A stretch of DNA of 64,000 nucleotides from JARFQW01 sp963842955 (GCA_963842955.1 CAWJIJ010000011.1:943003-1007002), one strand, 5' to 3'; counted from the stretch's first letter, positions 46,429 through 55,412 are shown. Notes: a model not told the origin generated them from the sequence alone. Made by a program: numbers and translations.

Positions 46429-47646
46429 ATGCCGGTCCTTACGATCTTTAACGGTCTTTTCTGTCATGCCGACGCCGTTGTCCGCGATGTGATGGACAGC
46501 ACCGGTCACCGATTGATTAGGGACGATGATCTTATCACCCGCGCGGTTCAGCAGTTCGACATGCCCGAAAATAAAATCCGGCGGGCCTTTTCGGCCAAGA
46601 CCTCGGTGTTCAATAAATTCACCCGTGAAAAGGAATGCGCCATTGCCTGCCTGAGACTGACCATGGCCCAGTTGCTCGATAACACGCCGGCCATCGTGCA
46701 CGGATTCGGCGGCCTGCTTATCCCCCAAAGCGTGAGCCACGGCCTGCGGGCGTGCCTGATTGCGGAAATGCCCTACCGCATCGCCCTGGCGGCGTCGGAA
46801 GAGGGACTGTCCGAAAAAGACGCGGTGAAGCGCATCCGCAGCGACGATGCCGACCGGGCGGCCTGGACCGACATGCTCTTTTCGATACCGGATCCCTGGG
46901 ACAAAAATCTCTACGACATGGTGCTGCCCATGAACAAGATGGAGGTGCCCCAGGCCAGTGCCCTGATCGAAGAAAACCTGGTAAAAGAAGCGGTGCGCCG
47001 CACGCCCGCTTCGGATGCCGCCGAGAAAGATTTCCTGCTGGCAGCCAGCGTTGAAGTGGAACTGACCAAAGCCGGTCATGACGTATCGGTGCAAGCCGAA
47101 GCGGGAGCGGTCACCTTGACCATCAACAAACAGGTGTTGATGCTCTCACGATTGGAAGACGAACTCCGGGGGATCGCCAGTCAAGTTCCAGGTGTCACGT
47201 CCGTGGAGACCACTGTCGGCAAAGAATTCCATGAGTCTCATATATATCGGAAGCACAATTTCGAAGTCCCCTCCCGGGTGCTTCTGGTGGATGACGAACG
47301 GGAGTTTGTCCAGACGCTTTCGGAGCGCCTTCAGTTGCGGGAAATGGGCTCGGTCGTAGCCTATGACGGCGAATCGGCGTTGTCCCTGATCAACGAGGAC
47401 GAACCCGAGGTCATGATTATCGATCTTAAGATGCCGGGCATCGACGGTATCGAGATTTTAAAAAAGGTGAAGCAGACGCGTCCTGAAATTGAGGTCATCG
47501 TTCTGACGGGCCACGGCTGCGAGGAAGACCGCCAACGCTGCATGCAACTGGGCGCCTTCGCCTACCTGCAGAAACCCGTGAACATCGATCTCCTTAGCGA
47601 CACCCTGAAGAAAGCCCATGCCAGGATTCAGAAGGACCGGTCATGA
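46429..47646 (+). CDS. Cytidylate-kinase-like domain fused to a response-regulator receiver
   Basis: A 405-residue protein. Residues 1-190 resemble the cytidylate-kinase-like family (HRLIRDDDLI, GFGGLLI, and YDMVLPMNKM like the YDLVLNT element), but the P-loop at the N-terminus is absent. Residues about 195-270 are a linker domain, and about 280-400 are a receiver with all key residues: acidic VDDE, phospho-Asp in IIDLKMPG, Thr in LTGHG and Lys in QKPV. It follows SulP by 2 bp and precedes a histidine kinase, so it probably receives phosphate from it. The inactive-looking kinase domain could be an input or output module. I know of no described function for this fusion. Confidence 0.75.
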   Translation: MPVLTIFNGLFCHADAVVRDVMDSTGHRLIRDDDLITRAVQQFDMPENKIRRAFSAKTSVFNKFTREKECAIACLRLTMAQLLDNTPAIVHGFGGLLIPQSVSHGLRACLIAEMPYRIALAASEEGLSEKDAVKRIRSDDADRAAWTDMLFSIPDPWDKNLYDMVLPMNKMEVPQASALIEENLVKEAVRRTPASDAAEKDFLLAASVEVELTKAGHDVSVQAEAGAVTLTINKQVLMLSRLEDELRGIASQVPGVTSVETTVGKEFHESHIYRKHNFEVPSRVLLVDDEREFVQTLSERLQLREMGSVVAYDGESALSLINEDEPEVMIIDLKMPGIDGIEILKKVKQTRPEIEVIVLTGHGCEEDRQRCMQLGAFAYLQKPVNIDLLSDTLKKAHARIQKDRS

Positions 47647-47706
47647 TGGCCGTAACCGATATGCTATGTGCCCCGGGGCGCTGATATCCCCTATCGACGG
47701 ATTGCC

Positions 47707-49473
47707 ATGTTGAATCTTGCCAAAATCAAACCCCGTTTCTGGGACCACCGGGATGCCGCCGCCGGATCCTCCGGGGAACATTACAGCTTCCGCCGTAAAT
47801 GGAAGCTGATCGTCATTTTTACGACGGTGGTGACCCTCACGCCACTGGTGGTCATGACGCTGATGGATTACCGTTTGACCCACCAGGCGTTCGAATCGGA
47901 AGCGGTCGGCAATACCTCCCGCATGGTTTCCACAACCTGGCGAAGCGTTTCGTTTTTTCTATCCCAGCGGCGGTCAGCGCTTGACTTCATCGCCCGTGAC
48001 AATTCCCAGCAGGCCTTGACCTCGCCGGAACGGTTGGAAACACTCCTGGACCGCCTAAAAAAAAGCATCGGCGGATTCGTTGACATTGGCGTCCTCGACA
48101 CCTCAGGCCGCATGCTGGCGCATGCCGGACCCGACACCACCAAGGAACCCCGCACGGCGACCAGTCCCTACTTCGAACAAGCCGTCAGAAACGGTTTCTT
48201 TGTCAGTGACGTACCCGCCGGCCGGGCATCTGATCGCCAGTTGATCGTCGCCATCCGTCACGATTTAGACGATGGCGGTTTTTTCGTCCTGCGCGCGGCC
48301 CTCGACAGGCGCATTCTGCAGAGTCTGATTGCCCAGCTGGAAATCGATCCGGGCGACGATGCCTTTATCATCAATAAAGACGGCTTGCTGCAGACCCCAT
48401 CCCGGCGCTATGGCAAACCTTTTCAAAAAATCGCCCTGCCTATCCCTGCCCCGGCGGACGGCACGCGCATGATGGATATGGCCACCCCCGAGGGTGAACC
48501 GATCCTTGTGGGTTACGCCCACATTCCGGACAGTGCCTTCATCCTGATGGTCATCCGGCAGAAATCCGGCATCACCGACCTATGGCTCAAACCCCGCATG
48601 CAACTCATCGGATTTCTGATATTCAGTATTCTCCTGATTATGGTCTCCATCCTTGGCACGGCCACGTATCTGGTCAACCGGATTCACAAGGCGGATCAGC
48701 GGCGCGTCCAGGCCCTGCACCGGGTGGAATATGCCAACAAGCTTGCTTCGATCGGACGGCTGGCGTCCGGCGTAGCCCACGAGATCAACAATCCACTGGC
48801 CATCATCAACCAGAAAGTCGGTCTCATCAAAGATCTGTTCACCCTGCGGCCGGGTTACGCCGCCGATGAAAAACTGATGCGGCTGGTGGACGACGTGATG
48901 GAATCCATCGTCCGCTGCAGCTCCGTCACCCGCAGGCTGTTGGACTTCTCACGCCACATGGCCTCCCGTATCGAACCGGTCAATGTTGAAGCGATCCTCC
49001 GGCAGATAATGGGTTTCATGGACAAAGAAGTCGAACGGCGCCGCATTCGCGTCACCATGGAATTCGCCCGCGATATCCCCGAGTTCATGGGGGATCGGGG
49101 CAATCTCCAGCAGATATTCCTGAATCTGATCAACAACGCTTTCGCCGCCATGACCGACGGGGGGCAACTGGACATCCTCGTTGCATACAGGCAAGGGGAT
49201 CCCATCGAGGTCACGGTGAGCGATAATGGTCACGGCATTTCGGAAGACGATATCAAACGGATCTTCGAACCGTTTTTTTCGACCCGCGCCCAGAATGTGG
49301 GCACCGGCCTGGGGTTATCCATCACCTACGGTCTGGTAACGGAGATGGGCGGTCATATCTCGGTCGAAAGCCGGGTCGGCCAGGGCACCCGTTTCACGGT
49401 AACGGTTCCCGTGAAACACGCTGGCGATCGTCGTGACACCCACACGGACGCTCATAAAACAGATACGCCATAG
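47707..49473 (+). CDS. Membrane-bound sensor histidine kinase
   Basis: A 588-residue kinase: TM at about 34-54, a periplasmic Cache-like sensor (about 55-285), a second TM (about 295-318), a HisKA domain with the H-box (ASGVAHEINNPLAI) and an HATPase domain with N-, G1- and G2-type boxes (LINNAFAAM, DNGHGIS, GTGLGLSIT). ATG 47707 is used; a GTG at 47668 would extend the N-terminus with polar residues. It is 60 bp after the receiver-fusion gene and 46 bp before the phosphotransferase-like gene, so it probably feeds the two receivers in this operon. The signal sensed is unknown. Confidence 0.88.
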   Translation: MLNLAKIKPRFWDHRDAAAGSSGEHYSFRRKWKLIVIFTTVVTLTPLVVMTLMDYRLTHQAFESEAVGNTSRMVSTTWRSVSFFLSQRRSALDFIARDNSQQALTSPERLETLLDRLKKSIGGFVDIGVLDTSGRMLAHAGPDTTKEPRTATSPYFEQAVRNGFFVSDVPAGRASDRQLIVAIRHDLDDGGFFVLRAALDRRILQSLIAQLEIDPGDDAFIINKDGLLQTPSRRYGKPFQKIALPIPAPADGTRMMDMATPEGEPILVGYAHIPDSAFILMVIRQKSGITDLWLKPRMQLIGFLIFSILLIMVSILGTATYLVNRIHKADQRRVQALHRVEYANKLASIGRLASGVAHEINNPLAIINQKVGLIKDLFTLRPGYAADEKLMRLVDDVMESIVRCSSVTRRLLDFSRHMASRIEPVNVEAILRQIMGFMDKEVERRRIRVTMEFARDIPEFMGDRGNLQQIFLNLINNAFAAMTDGGQLDILVAYRQGDPIEVTVSDNGHGISEDDIKRIFEPFFSTRAQNVGTGLGLSITYGLVTEMGGHISVESRVGQGTRFTVTVPVKHAGDRRDTHTDAHKTDTP

Positions 49474-49519
49474 CGCGTTCCTTCGAACCCGGAATGGCCA
49501 TTTTTACAAAAGGAACCCC

Positions 49520-50188
49520 ATGACGGACACCAAGCAACTCCTTGCCATGGATGGTGCACGATTCTTCGGTGAAATGACCGCCACCATTTCCCACGAGCTC
49601 AAAAATGTAATGGCCATCGTCAATGAGAATGCCGGCCTTTTGGAGGACATGGTGGCCATGAATCGACAAGGCGCGCCCTTTCCGGCCGAGCGCATCGCCA
49701 AAGTGGCGCAATCCGTTTCGCGACAGATTGCACGGGCGGATGACATCCTTCAGGCCATGAACCGATTTGCCCACAGCGCAGATCACGGTTCAGAGGCCGT
49801 GGATGTCGGCGAAACGCTTCAATTCGTGGCGAAACTGGCCGATCGCCTGATCATCATGCAGGGGGCCGAATTCGACATTTCGACACCGGCGAAGGCCGTG
49901 ACCACAACCACCAATTGTTTTTTTCTGGCATACGTTATCTGGCACTGCATGGCGGCCGCCATGACGAGGCTGCAACCAGGGGCCCCAATCCGTATCATCG
50001 CCGAAGCCACCCCCGAGGGGCCTTGCCTGATATTTGCCGACATGGTTAAAGGCGAAAAATTCCCAACGTCTGTCGTATCTTCGTTGGAAACGGAAGAAAT
50101 CTTTGAATGGCTCGGCGCCCGATTGACGATCCTTCCGGAGATGGGCGAGTTTCGCGTCCTTCTGTCCGAAAAACGCCAGGAAGAATAA
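49520..50188 (+). CDS. Histidine-kinase-like protein without ATP-binding motifs (Spo0B/ChpT-type candidate)
   Basis: A 222-residue protein with one clear dimerisation/H-box helix (MTATISHELKNVMAIVNENA) and a second helix (RADDILQAMNRFAHS). The C-terminal half has the rough size of an HATPase domain but lacks the N-box and the G boxes; only hydrophobic strands remain (PIRIIAEATPEG, ARLTILPEMG). This is the architecture of Spo0B and ChpT, which pass phosphate between receivers without using ATP. It lies between the kinase and a single-domain receiver, as expected of a phosphorelay intermediate. ATG 49520 has AAGGA upstream. A degenerate kinase is the alternative. Confidence 0.65.
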   Translation: MTDTKQLLAMDGARFFGEMTATISHELKNVMAIVNENAGLLEDMVAMNRQGAPFPAERIAKVAQSVSRQIARADDILQAMNRFAHSADHGSEAVDVGETLQFVAKLADRLIIMQGAEFDISTPAKAVTTTTNCFFLAYVIWHCMAAAMTRLQPGAPIRIIAEATPEGPCLIFADMVKGEKFPTSVVSSLETEEIFEWLGARLTILPEMGEFRVLLSEKRQEE

Positions 50189-50255
50189 CCTTTTTAAAAA
50201 GTGAAACGTTTTATTACTTTCCAAGACACGGTAGATACAAGAAAGGAGCAGCACC

Positions 50256-50684
50256 ATGACGGAACGCGTACTGTTGGTTGACGATGAAGAGGAATACCTG
50301 GAAATCATGTCCGAAAGAATGCGGGCCCGCGATATCGACGTCACCACATCGACGTCAGCCCGCGAGGCCCTCGACATGATTGCCACGGGATCCTTCGACG
50401 CCGTCATCATGGATTTCATGATGCCGGAAATGAACGGCATCGAGGCCCTCAAAGCGATCAAGGAGAAAAACCCGGAGATGCAGATTATCCTGCTGACCGG
50501 CCATGCCACCGTCGAAAAAACCGTCGAGGCCATGAAAGCCGGAGCCATGGATTTGATCGAAAAACCAGCCGATCTGGACGCCCTCTCCGAAAAAATCAAG
50601 AGTGCCCACAACCAGAAGGCCTTGATTGTCGCGAAGAAAGATCAGGATCGCGTCATCGATATGCTTAAAAAATTCGGGATGTGA
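50256..50684 (+). CDS. Single-domain response regulator
   Basis: A 142-residue receiver with LLVDDEEE, phospho-Asp in VIMDFMMPE, Thr in LLTGHA and Lys in IEKPAD, and a C-terminal helix extension (about 118-142). There is no output domain, so it works by protein contact, like CheY or Spo0F. It is the last gene of the SulP operon, with a good GAAAGGAGC site. Similarity to the receiver of the nucleotide-kinase-like fusion upstream suggests that both are fed by the same kinase. Confidence 0.88.
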   Translation: MTERVLLVDDEEEYLEIMSERMRARDIDVTTSTSAREALDMIATGSFDAVIMDFMMPEMNGIEALKAIKEKNPEMQIILLTGHATVEKTVEAMKAGAMDLIEKPADLDALSEKIKSAHNQKALIVAKKDQDRVIDMLKKFGM

Positions 50685-50820
50685 GAAGAGAATCAGAGTT
50701 TCGTCGCTGCCAACCGTGACGGTGCGTCATCAACGCGCCGTCCGCCGGCAGGGTAACGAAACGGTTTTTTCCTGCGGGGGGAAGCCTTTAGCACCAACCG
50801 GCTACCCCGGCGTTGGAGCT

Positions 50821-51051
50821 TCAGCCGCCTTCCATGTGCGTAAACAGGACCACCTCATCCCCGTCGCGAAGCCGATGGTCCTGCGCCACTTTGCGGCTGT
50901 TGACGGCGATGAAGGGCGCGATGTCGGGCGGCACTTCCATGATGTCCAAGAGACGCCGAAGATCGGCGCCCTCCGCCAGCTCGATCGCGAATCCGCTTTT
51001 GCCCTCCGGCAGATAGCGCCTCATCCCGGTGAAACACCGGACGCGAACCAT
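50821..51051 (-). CDS. MoaD/ThiS-family small protein
   Basis: A 76-residue beta-grasp protein ending in Glu-Gly-Gly, the C-terminus that is adenylated and thiocarboxylated in MoaD and ThiS. The middle (DIAPFIAVNSRKVAQDHRLRDGDEV) is the usual MoaD-like pattern. ATG 51051 has GAGGAG upstream. It lies 14 bp after the aldehyde ferredoxin oxidoreductase gene; AOR-linked MoaD-like proteins are thought to help form its tungstopterin cofactor. The converging operon ends 136 bp away with no clear hairpin. Confidence 0.85.
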   Translation of the reverse strand: MVRVRCFTGMRRYLPEGKSGFAIELAEGADLRRLLDIMEVPPDIAPFIAVNSRKVAQDHRLRDGDEVVLFTHMEGG

Positions 51052-51065
51052 CAATAGACGTCTCC

Positions 51066-52895
51066 TCAGGTCAGGCCCAGCGAAGCCAGGCGGTGTTCCG
51101 TGGGGATGCCCTCCGGCGTCCATTCCTGCTCTTGGTAGTATTCGTCCAGCATCTCCTCCAGATGACAGACCATTCCCTGGGCCGGCCCGCTGGGCATGGG
51201 CTCGTGGGTCAGGCGCTGGGGTAGACTGTCGTCCTTGCGCGACATGCCGGCCCGCACTAGGAAGCGGCGTTCGGCCGTAATGATTCGTTCGCCCGCGCGC
51301 ATGAGTTCCTCCAGGGTATAATCCAGGCCGGTAGCGGCGTTCAGGTATTCCAGGATTCCGACCGGCGGCACGTCGAGTTCTTTGCCCGCCAGGTTGCGCA
51401 CTGCAAAGAAGATACACAGCCCGGCCGAATCGATGACCGCGGATAGATCCTGAAAGGCCTTGGTGATTTTGGCCTTCCCTTTCCACTGGTGGGGATCCAC
51501 GGGCTTGGGAATGCCGAAAAGTTCGAAATAGGCCGGATCGCCGCGCATGTGGGAACCCCCGATGGGAGACGTGGCATAGGCCAGCCCCATGGCCTGCGCC
51601 CCGCGGGGCTCGTAACCCGGAAATTCCTGTTTCTTGGAAACCATGGCCAGCTCCGGATGGCCACAACTCTCCGCCAGACGATAGCTGCCCTCGGCCAGCC
51701 GGTTGCCGAACCCTTCCCGATAGGCTGTCATACGGGTCAATTCCACCAATGCCTCGCCATCCCCCCATGAAAGCGGACGGCCGACCACTTTTTCGGAGAG
51801 ATAACCGCGATCCACCAGTTCCATGGCGCAGGCGACCGTAGCGCCCATTGTAATGGTGTCGAGGCCCAGTTCGTTGCACAGGTAATTGGCCTTTATCACC
51901 GCCGCCAGGTTGTCGATCATGCAGTTGGATCCCATGGCATAGATAGTCTCGTACTCCGGCCCTTCCCCTTCCCCGGCAAACACCGGATCCTCCACCCGGG
52001 TCTTGCGGCCGCAACCGATGGGGCAGGCATAGCAGGCCTTGTTGCTGACCAGATACTTTTCGGTCAGGCGCTCCCCGTGGATATTCTCCCAGCCGTCAAA
52101 GGTGCCCTGCTGCCAGTTTTTGGTGGGCAGTACCCCCAGGTGCTGGGTGGTGAGAACGACGCCGGCGGTGCCGTTGATGGTCAGGCCCAGCGGGGTTTCC
52201 CTGGCTGCGGCCTTGAACTTTTCCAGGATTTGGGTGTTGAACGCCTTGAATCGCGCCGGATCGGCCAGTGGAACCCGGTTCTGGCCGCGCACCACGACGG
52301 CCTTGAGATTTTTGCTGCCCATGACCGCTCCCACGCCGGAGCGGCCGGCCGCCCGATCCTTGTCGTTCATGATAGAAGCAAATCGCACCAGTTTTTCACC
52401 CGCCGGACCGATGCAGGCCACCCGGGCTTTGGCGTCTGTTTCCGCAAGCAAACGGTCCGTGGTTTCGTGGGTGGTTTGGCCCCACAGGTGCGAGGCATCC
52501 CGCAACGCGGCCTGCCCGGCATCGATATACAAATAGACCGGGTGCTGGGACCGACCCGAAAAAACGATTCCGTCATAGCCGCTGCGCTTGAGTTCTGTCG
52601 GAAAACGCCCGCCCGCATTGGAGCAGGTTATCGCGCCGGTCAGGGGCGATTTGGTCATGACCATGTAGCGCGCGCCGGTGGGGGCCCCCGTGCCTGTCAG
52701 CGGCCCCGCCGCCATCACAAGGACGTTTTCCGGTGACAGCGGATCGCAAGCGGGGTCGACGTCACGGCTCAGATAGTAGATGCCGATCCCACGGCCGCCG
52801 ATATAGTCTTTGGCCACCTGCGGATCCAGGATGTCATCACGGATTTCTCCCGATCCAAGATCGACGCGGAGCATTTTACCCATCCAACCGTCCAT
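51066..52895 (-). CDS. aor: Aldehyde:ferredoxin oxidoreductase (tungsten-type)
   Basis: A 609-residue enzyme of the AOR family. The N-terminal domain that holds the pterin is clear (GGRGIGIYYLS, PLTGTGAPTGARYMVM, and SNAGGRFP), and the cluster ligands are in CYACPIGC plus the later DSAGLCIFF. AOR oxidises aldehydes to acids with ferredoxin, using a tungsten-bis-pterin and one 4Fe-4S cluster. It belongs with the MoaD-like gene downstream and, with the aminotransferase upstream, could process an aldehyde or 2-oxo acid released by transamination. The start gives a standard MDGWMGKMLRVDL, preceded by AAGGAGA. Confidence 0.92.
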   Translation of the reverse strand: MDGWMGKMLRVDLGSGEIRDDILDPQVAKDYIGGRGIGIYYLSRDVDPACDPLSPENVLVMAAGPLTGTGAPTGARYMVMTKSPLTGAITCSNAGGRFPTELKRSGYDGIVFSGRSQHPVYLYIDAGQAALRDASHLWGQTTHETTDRLLAETDAKARVACIGPAGEKLVRFASIMNDKDRAAGRSGVGAVMGSKNLKAVVVRGQNRVPLADPARFKAFNTQILEKFKAAARETPLGLTINGTAGVVLTTQHLGVLPTKNWQQGTFDGWENIHGERLTEKYLVSNKACYACPIGCGRKTRVEDPVFAGEGEGPEYETIYAMGSNCMIDNLAAVIKANYLCNELGLDTITMGATVACAMELVDRGYLSEKVVGRPLSWGDGEALVELTRMTAYREGFGNRLAEGSYRLAESCGHPELAMVSKKQEFPGYEPRGAQAMGLAYATSPIGGSHMRGDPAYFELFGIPKPVDPHQWKGKAKITKAFQDLSAVIDSAGLCIFFAVRNLAGKELDVPPVGILEYLNAATGLDYTLEELMRAGERIITAERRFLVRAGMSRKDDSLPQRLTHEPMPSGPAQGMVCHLEEMLDEYYQEQEWTPEGIPTEHRLASLGLT

Positions 52896-52914
52896 GATTC
52901 ATCTCCTTTCCTGT

Positions 52915-53057
52915 CGGCTTCGTAAAATAACCAATATCGGCGTTGTGCGGCCTGCAGCCCCCGCCGCTTGGGATATTCCTCGTCCATGCGGCGTACTGGA
53001 TGTGCGCCTCTCTCCTCCGAACTTGCACGCCTTGATATTGGTTATTTTACGAAGCCG
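52915..53057. repeat. Repeat R1, copy B, with 24-bp terminal inverted repeats (MITE-like)
   Basis: A 143-bp element bounded by perfect 24-bp inverted repeats (52915-52938 and 53034-53057, CGGCTTCGTAAAATAACC on the left). The inside aligns, on the minus strand, with copy A at 8145-8222. It sits between the aminotransferase and AOR genes, on the transcript from the promoter at 54.4 kb, so the folded hairpin could act as a processing site or partial terminator. There is no gene inside. Confidence 0.75.
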
Positions 53058-53078
53058 TCTAACGAGGCCTTGGCCCAT

Positions 53079-54371
53079 TCACTTTTCCAGCAGCACCTGT
53101 CCCAGGCGGTCAACCAACAAATCCGCATCCTCGTCGGTGATGTTCAGCGGCGGCGATACGCGAATCGTGTGACCGTGGCTGTCGTTGATGATGAGTCCCA
53201 GCTCCACCAGCTTGCGGCAGAAAACCATGGCGTTGCGCTCTTTGACTTCGATACCGATAAACAGGCCTTTGCCGCGCACCTCCTTGACGTGGGGCGAACG
53301 CTCGGCCAGTTCCTGAATGGCCTGTTTGAGCCGCGCGCCCTGCCGGGCCGATGCTTCGGCCAGCTTTTCATCTTCGATAACACCCAGCGCCGTCACCCCG
53401 GCCACGCAGGCCAGGGGATAGCCGCCGAAAGTGGAACCATCCGACCCCACATTGAACGCCATATCCATGAGTTGCGCATTCGTAACGAACACGGACAGCG
53501 GCACCAGACCGCCGGAAAGGGCTTTTCCCAGGATCAACCCGTCGGGCACCACGTCCTCGTGCTGGAAGCAGAATCGTTTCCCGGTGCGGCCCAGGCCCAC
53601 CTGGATCTCATCGAACAGCAGCAGCAGATCGTGGTGATCGGCAATCTCCCGCAGCCCTTTCAGAAATCCGGGCGGCGGCACCTGCATTCCGCCCTCGCCC
53701 TGCATGGGCTCCACCAGGATACCGCAGGTATTTTCGTTTACGGCGGCCGCCACCGCTTCCAGGTCGCCGAACGGCACCGATACGAACCCGGGGGTCAACG
53801 GTCCAAAGCCCCGGCGATACTTTTCCGTCGAGGAAAAGGAAACCACCGAAATCATGCGGCCGTGGAAGTTGTGATCGAAGACGATGACTTCCTGTTTGCC
53901 ATCCGGAATGCCCTTGGCCTTCCAGCCATAGAACCGTGCCATTTTGATGGCGGTCTCCACCGATTCGACGCCGCCGTTCTTGGGCAATACCTTGTTGCCC
54001 TCCGTTCCGAAACGCGTTCCCAGCGGGGGTACGAATTCCGCCATGCGGGACAAAAAAAGCCCCAGGGGGTCCGTATAGACCACATTGGAAATGACCGAGG
54101 CATAATCACCCAGCAGGGCCTTGATCAGCGCATTGACAATCGTGGGATGATGATGCCCGGGATTGGCGGCGGAATAGGCTGCCAGACAGTCCAGATAGCG
54201 TTTGCCGTTGACATCGGTTATCCAGCTGCCGCGGGCCTGGCGAACCACGACATCCAGTCGCTCGTAATGATGGGCGCCGTTTTTTTCCTCGAGCGCCTTG
54301 ATGATATCGTCCGGTGTGGTGGAAAACCCGTAAACCGGGGGCATATTGACCGAGGTGAGCGTGGACAACAT
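53079..54371 (-). CDS. Class III (PLP-dependent) aminotransferase
   Basis: A 430-residue omega-type aminotransferase. The PLP-lysine segment is DGLILGKALSGGLVPLS, the Asp of the cofactor ring is in LLLLFDEIQVGLGRTG, and GNKVLPKNGGVESVETAIKMA matches the ornithine/4-aminobutyrate group. It is closest in feel to ornithine or acetylornithine aminotransferases. ATG 54371 has AAGGAGG 6 nt upstream. The gene is transcribed from the divergent promoter with the TrmB-type regulator and leads into AOR and MoaD, which suggests an amino acid or amine catabolic unit: transamination, then oxidation of the aldehyde. Confidence 0.88.
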   Translation of the reverse strand: MLSTLTSVNMPPVYGFSTTPDDIIKALEEKNGAHHYERLDVVVRQARGSWITDVNGKRYLDCLAAYSAANPGHHHPTIVNALIKALLGDYASVISNVVYTDPLGLFLSRMAEFVPPLGTRFGTEGNKVLPKNGGVESVETAIKMARFYGWKAKGIPDGKQEVIVFDHNFHGRMISVVSFSSTEKYRRGFGPLTPGFVSVPFGDLEAVAAAVNENTCGILVEPMQGEGGMQVPPPGFLKGLREIADHHDLLLLFDEIQVGLGRTGKRFCFQHEDVVPDGLILGKALSGGLVPLSVFVTNAQLMDMAFNVGSDGSTFGGYPLACVAGVTALGVIEDEKLAEASARQGARLKQAIQELAERSPHVKEVRGKGLFIGIEVKERNAMVFCRKLVELGLIINDSHGHTIRVSPPLNITDEDADLLVDRLGQVLLEK

Positions 54372-54390
54372 GGCAACCTCCTTGGGATTT

Positions 54391-54443
54391 ATGTTGCTAT
54401 CTTTGTAGCAACATTAATATCACCATTATTGACCGCCTGTCAA
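54391..54443 (-). promoter_or_regulatory. Promoter of the aminotransferase unit with palindromic operator
   Basis: On the minus strand TTGACA (54438-54443) and TATTAA (54414-54419) are 18 nt apart. Overlapping the start region is the perfect palindrome ATGTTGCTA-n6-TAGCAACAT (54391-54414, 9-bp arms). Its place, between the aminotransferase and the divergent TrmB-type gene, makes it the likely operator for that regulator. Confidence 0.65.
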
Positions 54444-54611
54444 TCACCACCGATGCTACCGCACCACGAATCAATCGTGACAATGGATGGATCCGCAATG
54501 CTTGCAAAACCGCATCCACGATTGACAGTGTCGCAGCCTTCCCCTAAGACAGAGCATGTGCGATCATCGCAATGCGTTGCGCCCTTATCAACGGCCCTTG
54601 GCCATCAACGG

Positions 54612-55412
54612 ATGTTGCCCATGGATATCACCAGCCTGCTGAAGGATTTTGCGTTCTCGCAATATGAATCGTCCTGTTACCTCTCCCTTTTGACCCAGCA
54701 CCCCTGCAACGGCTCCCAGTTGAGCAAACTTTCCGGCATTGCCCGCTCCCGCATCTATGATGTGTTGCGAGGCTTGACCCGCAAGGGCATCGTGTTCGAA
54801 ATCGAAAAAGGTCTCTTCGTCCCCCTCCCTTTCGAAGAACTCAAGAAGCGCCTGCAAAACCAGTTCGAAACCAATTTGAGTCTGCTCGAAAAACAGGTCA
54901 GCCGACTCAATCCGGATACCGATTATGAATATCTACTGACCATCCGGGGAAGGAAGGAGGCCATTGCCAAAGCCATCGATATTATCGACAGTGCCCGCGA
55001 GGAAATCTATCTGCGCCTGTTTCCGGACAGCTGGAAACGTCTTGAGAAATCCATTCGCAAAGCGCTCAAACGGGGCGTGGGCATGCGGTTGATTGGTATG
55101 GGGGAGCTTCCACACGTCTGCGACATTCAGGTCACCCATCCCGAGGTGGCGTCCCTGCACGCCAAGCTTGGCGGGGAATCCATCGACATCATCGTCGATC
55201 GTTCGGAGGCCCTGGTGGGCATTTTTGAAACGGGTCAGGAAATGACATCACCGGTCATCTGGACCCGCAACCGCTGGTTCGTCATCGCCAACCGTGACAG
55301 TCTGCGGCACGATTTCTACCACTATTTCCTCAACAAGATCCATGACCGTCACGAGACCCTTTCCGGTCAGGATGAAACCATTTACAACTTCATAAAAAAA
55401 GATGATTTTTGA
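54612..55412 (+). CDS. TrmB-family transcriptional regulator
   Basis: A 266-residue regulator with an N-terminal winged helix (about 5-70, with SLLTQHPCNGSQLSKLSGIARSRIY) and a C-terminal sugar-binding/PLD-like part (about 100-265, EEIYLRLFPDSW). TrmB proteins sense sugars or metabolites and act on nearby genes. The start is ATG 54612 or 54621, both in frame; the open frame upstream runs through the antisense of the aminotransferase gene and is not real. The divergent layout and the palindrome between the two genes suggest it controls the aminotransferase-AOR-MoaD unit. TrmB is common in archaea and less so in bacteria. Confidence 0.85.
   Translation: MLPMDITSLLKDFAFSQYESSCYLSLLTQHPCNGSQLSKLSGIARSRIYDVLRGLTRKGIVFEIEKGLFVPLPFEELKKRLQNQFETNLSLLEKQVSRLNPDTDYEYLLTIRGRKEAIAKAIDIIDSAREEIYLRLFPDSWKRLEKSIRKALKRGVGMRLIGMGELPHVCDIQVTHPEVASLHAKLGGESIDIIVDRSEALVGIFETGQEMTSPVIWTRNRWFVIANRDSLRHDFYHYFLNKIHDRHETLSGQDETIYNFIKKDDF

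Noticed and set aside
52968..54611. Long plus-strand frame running into the TrmB-type gene
   Set aside because: It is the antisense of the aminotransferase gene; only the part from 54612 has regulator-like sequence, so the N-terminal 540 codons were dropped.
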